64,000 nt of DNA from Gaiellasilicea sp963784895 (lineage in GTDB: Bacteria > Actinomycetota > Thermoleophilia > Gaiellales > Gaiellaceae): the NCBI GenBank assembly GCA_963784895.1, contig CAWATM010000011.1, positions 1-64,000 of the forward strand, read 5' to 3'. A program made the translations under genes and the position numbers. Below the pieces are notes generated by a model that had not been told where the DNA came from, searched no databases, and saw nothing but the letters and a program-made list of their open reading frames with translations. Shown piece after piece: positions 61,787 to 64,000 of the stretch (position 1 is the stretch's first letter; each line of letters starts with the position of its first letter).

Positions 61787-62214
61787 CCCTCTTTCGGCCA
61801 CTCCAGGTTGGCGTTCGGGATCGGGTCGCCGTGCGGGTCGTGCGTGGGGAAGCCGAGCGCCCGGTCGATCCGCGCCTCGAGCTCCTCGGAGAGCGCATGC
61901 TCGAGGCGGTCGGCCTCGTCGTGGACGTCCTCGATCCCGATCCCGAGCGTCTCCGCCAGGTAGAGCTCGAGCAGGCGGTGGTGGCGGATCACCTCGAGCG
62001 CGACCTGCTCGCCCGCGTGCGTGAGCGTGACGCCACGGTAGGGCGCGTGCTCGGCGAGCCCGAGCGCGGCGAGCTTCTTCACCATCGCGCTCGCCGAGGC
62101 CGCCGAGACCTGCTGCCGCTCCGCGAGCGCGGAGGTGGAGACGCGCTCGGCCTCGGTGCCGAGCTTGTAGATCTCCTTCAGGTAGTCCTGGATCGCGTTG
62201 CTCAGGTCGACCAT
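61783..62214 (-). CDS. DtxR/MntR-family metal-dependent regulator
   Basis: A 143-residue winged-helix repressor. HTH: IYKLGTEAERVSTSALAERQ then VSAASASAMVKKLAALGLAE, dimer and metal domain: ALEVIRHHRLLELYLAETLG and DVHDEADRLEHALSEELEAR. The metal-site histidines and glutamates are in place. It lacks the C-terminal SH3-like domain, so it is MntR-like rather than full DtxR. It would control manganese or iron uptake genes, none of which is in this window. A TAGACT box 9 nt upstream suggests a leaderless mRNA. Confidence 0.9.
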   Translation of the reverse strand: MVDLSNAIQDYLKEIYKLGTEAERVSTSALAERQQVSAASASAMVKKLAALGLAEHAPYRGVTLTHAGEQVALEVIRHHRLLELYLAETLGIGIEDVHDEADRLEHALSEELEARIDRALGFPTHDPHGDPIPNANLEWPKEG

Positions 62215-62223
62215 CGCCGGGTC

Positions 62224-62244
62224 AGTCTAGGCCGGTGCTAGCCT
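62224..62244. promoter_or_regulatory. Divergent -10 boxes between mntR-like and mqnD-like genes
   Basis: TAGACT on the minus strand (62229-62224) lies 9 nt before ATG 62214. TAGCCT on the plus strand (62239-62244) lies 7 nt before ATG 62252. Both genes appear leaderless. Only 37 bases separate the starts. Confidence 0.45.
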
Positions 62245-62251
62245 CGGCCGG

Positions 62252-63073
62252 ATGCTGATCAAGCTTGGACACAGCCCGGATCCAGACGACGCATTCATGT
62301 TCTGGGCGATCGCCGCCGGCGCGATCGACACGCGCGGATTCCGCTTCGAGCAGGTGCTGCAGGACATCCAGACACTGAACGAATGGGCGCTGGAGGGACG
62401 GCTCGAGGTGACCGCGACGTCGTTGCACGCGTACCCGTTCGTGCAGGATCGTTACGCGCTGCTCCCGCATGGCGCCAGCATCGGCTCCGGCTACGGGCCG
62501 GTCCTGGTTGCGCGCGAGCCGCTCAGCTTCGACCAGCTTCGCTTCGCCGAGATCGTCGTCCCCGGGCGGATGACGACGGCCTTCCTGACGTTGCGGCTGG
62601 CGCTCGGCGAGTTCGCGCACCGCGAGCTCCCGTTCGACCGGATCCTCGACGAGGTCTCCTCCGGCCGCGCCGACGCCGGCCTCGTGATCCACGAGGGCCA
62701 GCTGACCTACGAGGAGGCGGGGCTGCACAAGGTGCTCGACCTCGGCGAGTGGTGGCTGCTCGAGACAGGGCTGCCGCTGCCGCTGGGCGTCAACCTCGTT
62801 CGCCGCGACCTCGGTGAGCGGATCCCCGAGCTCTCGGCGGTGCTGCTGGACTCGATCCAGGCCGGCCTCGCGAACCGCCGCGACGCGATGCGCTACGCGA
62901 TGCGGTTCGGCCGCGGCATCGACCCGGCGACGAACGAGCGCTTCGTCGACATGTACGTGAACGAGCTCACGTGCGACTACGGCGACGAGGGCAGACGGGC
63001 GGTCGAGGAGCTGCTCCGCCGCGGCGAGGCGATCGGCGCGTTTCCGGAGCCCGTGCGGCTCGACTACGTCTAG
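62252..63073 (+). CDS. MqnD-like (1,4-dihydroxy-6-naphthoate synthase) / MqnA-family protein
   Basis: A 273-residue periplasmic-binding-like fold. Start LIKLGHSPDPDDAFMFWAIA is the MqnD-type N-terminus; then DIQTLNEWALEGRLEVTATS, GRADAGLVIHEGQLTYEEAG and WWLLETGLPLPLGVNLVRRD. MqnD makes the naphthoate precursor of menaquinone in the futalosine route. A binding-protein role cannot be excluded. ATG at 62252. Other mqn genes are not in the window. Confidence 0.82.
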   Translation: MLIKLGHSPDPDDAFMFWAIAAGAIDTRGFRFEQVLQDIQTLNEWALEGRLEVTATSLHAYPFVQDRYALLPHGASIGSGYGPVLVAREPLSFDQLRFAEIVVPGRMTTAFLTLRLALGEFAHRELPFDRILDEVSSGRADAGLVIHEGQLTYEEAGLHKVLDLGEWWLLETGLPLPLGVNLVRRDLGERIPELSAVLLDSIQAGLANRRDAMRYAMRFGRGIDPATNERFVDMYVNELTCDYGDEGRRAVEELLRRGEAIGAFPEPVRLDYV

Positions 63074-63108
63074 CGCGTCCCGGCGTCAGCCGCGCGCCGG
63101 AAACGCGC

Positions 63109-63114
63109 TAGCGT
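63109..63114 (+). promoter_or_regulatory. -10 box (TAGCGT) for leaderless thiolase gene
   Basis: TAGCGT ends 6 nt before the GTG at 63121. Confidence 0.45.
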
Positions 63115-63120
63115 GCGGGC

Positions 63121-64000
63121 GTGCCGAAGGCGGTCATTCTCTCGGCAGTGCGGACGCCTGTGGGCCGCTACGGCGGCGCCCTGGCGGGAGTGCGTCCCGA
63201 CGACCTCGCTGCGATTGCGGTCGCGGCCGCCGTCGAGCGCGCGGGCGTCGATCCTTCCGAGATCGAAGACGTCTACCTCGGCTGCGCGAACCAGGCCGGC
63301 GAGGACAACCGCGACGTGGCCCGGATGGCGGCCCTGCTCGCAGGGCTGCCCGAGTCGGTCGCCGGGGTGACGGTGAACCGGCTCTGCGCCTCCGGGCTCT
63401 CGGCCGTCGTCGGCGCCTGCCACGCCATCGCCGCAGGTGACGGCGACCTCTTCGTCGCGGGCGGGGTCGAGTCGATGAGCCGGGCGCCGCTCGTGACGGC
63501 GAAGCCGGACGCAGCCTTTCCCCGCGGCGACCGCACCATGTACGACACGACGCTCGGCTGGCGTTTCCCGAACCCAGCGCTCGCAGCACGCTTCCCGCTC
63601 GAGTCGATGGGCGAGACCGGCGAGAACGTGGCCGAGCGATGGCAGGTCTCGCGTGAGGACCAGGACGCGTTCGCGCTCCGCTCGCAGCGCCGTTGGGCGG
63701 AGACCGACTTCGCCGACGAGCTCGTGCCGGTGGGCGAGCTGATCCGTGACGAGCAGCCGCGGCCGGACACGAGCGCCGAGAAGCTTGCGACCCTGAAGCC
63801 GGCGTTCCGCCAGGGCGGCACGGTCACGGCCGGCAACTCGAGCGGGCTCAACGACGGCGCGGCGGCGCTCGTGATCGCCTCCGAGGAAAAGGCGCGCGCG
63901 CTCGGCGCTGAGCCACTCGGCGCCTTCGTCGCGAGCGCGGTGGCCGGGGTCGACCCGCGCGTGATGGGCATCGGACCCGTCCCGGCCGTCCGCAAGCTGC
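63121..64000 (+). CDS. Thiolase family acyl-CoA acetyltransferase, cut by the window end
   Basis: The N-terminal 293 residues of a degradative thiolase. Start PKAVILSAVRTPVGRYGGAL; the acyl-accepting cysteine in VNRLCASGLSAVVGACHAI; then FVAGGVESMSRAPL and GTVTAGNSSGLNDGAAALVI (the GNSSxxxDGAA block). The C-terminal GHP and CxGxG motifs lie beyond the window. It could act in fatty-acid oxidation, 3-oxoadipyl-CoA cleavage or acetoacetyl-CoA use. GTG at 63121. Confidence 0.9.
   Translation, partial: MPKAVILSAVRTPVGRYGGALAGVRPDDLAAIAVAAAVERAGVDPSEIEDVYLGCANQAGEDNRDVARMAALLAGLPESVAGVTVNRLCASGLSAVVGACHAIAAGDGDLFVAGGVESMSRAPLVTAKPDAAFPRGDRTMYDTTLGWRFPNPALAARFPLESMGETGENVAERWQVSREDQDAFALRSQRRWAETDFADELVPVGELIRDEQPRPDTSAEKLATLKPAFRQGGTVTAGNSSGLNDGAAALVIASEEKARALGAEPLGAFVASAVAGVDPRVMGIGPVPAVRKL

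Overview
The window is GC-rich DNA, with most third codon positions G or C and many GTG starts. It encodes a Gram-positive-type actinobacterium. A CIRCE/HrcA-type groESL operon, an F420/LLM-class flavoenzyme, a futalosine-pathway MqnD-like protein, Tat and lipoprotein signals and a DtxR-family regulator all fit Actinomycetota. Thermoleophilia (Gaiellales or Solirubrobacterales) is my best guess, by inference only. No phage, IS element, CRISPR array or origin was seen. No gene-free stretch exceeds 300 bases.

Layout. 0-5.8 kb: an omega-amino-acid aminotransferase and a sugar-type (CUT1) ABC transporter riddled with single-base frameshifts. 5.8-13.5 kb: an MDR reductase, a secreted M11-like metalloprotease, a (methyl)malonate-semialdehyde dehydrogenase (mmsA), small secreted proteins, a cupin, and a large LuxR/MalT-type regulator. 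13.5-25 kb: an RNB ribonuclease; a dihydropyrimidinase with a complete NMT1/THI5-type ABC transporter; a divergent M20 amidohydrolase; a HAD phosphatase; a YdcZ-type transporter; an LLM flavin oxidoreductase; and a methyltransferase. 25-32 kb: a propeller protein, arginase, a Tat-exported multicopper oxidase, tRNA-Phe, a PEP-mutase-like enzyme and fumarase. 32-38.8 kb: a block of exported proteins (subtilase, trypsin-like protease, BNR-repeat protein). 38.8-45.4 kb: an apparent eight-gene minus-strand operon with E1alpha-E1beta-E2 of a 2-oxoacid dehydrogenase at its head and lipB-lipA at its tail. 45.5-51.7 kb: LURP-one, MFS, zinc-ribbon, class III cyclase, FAD oxidoreductase, ASCH and Nudix genes. 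51.7-55.8 kb: groES-groL with CIRCE, then a Tet(M)-like ribosomal protection GTPase. 56-64 kb: sulfite-oxidase-like and YgfZ-like proteins, a secreted nuclease, tRNA-Arg(GCG), YetF, ornithine-cyclodeaminase family, DtxR-family, MqnD-like, and a thiolase cut by the window end.

How genes may work together. Dihydropyrimidinase, the M20 carbamoyl-amidohydrolase, the aminotransferase and mmsA together cover dihydrouracil to beta-alanine to malonate semialdehyde to acetyl-CoA. The NMT1/THI5-type transporter would supply substrate. Only the uracil-reducing step lacks a classical enzyme, and the LLM flavoenzyme at 23.3 kb is a candidate. LipB and LipA probably lipoylate the E2 encoded in the same operon.

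Two window-wide patterns stand out. First, about 18 genes carry a TANNNT -10 box only 6-9 nt before the start codon, implying widespread leaderless transcription; several boxes contain the stop codon of the gene before. Second, single-base frameshifts, nearly all one extra base, cluster at 1.37-4.83 kb and recur singly in four other genes. This looks more like uncorrected sequencing error than gene decay.
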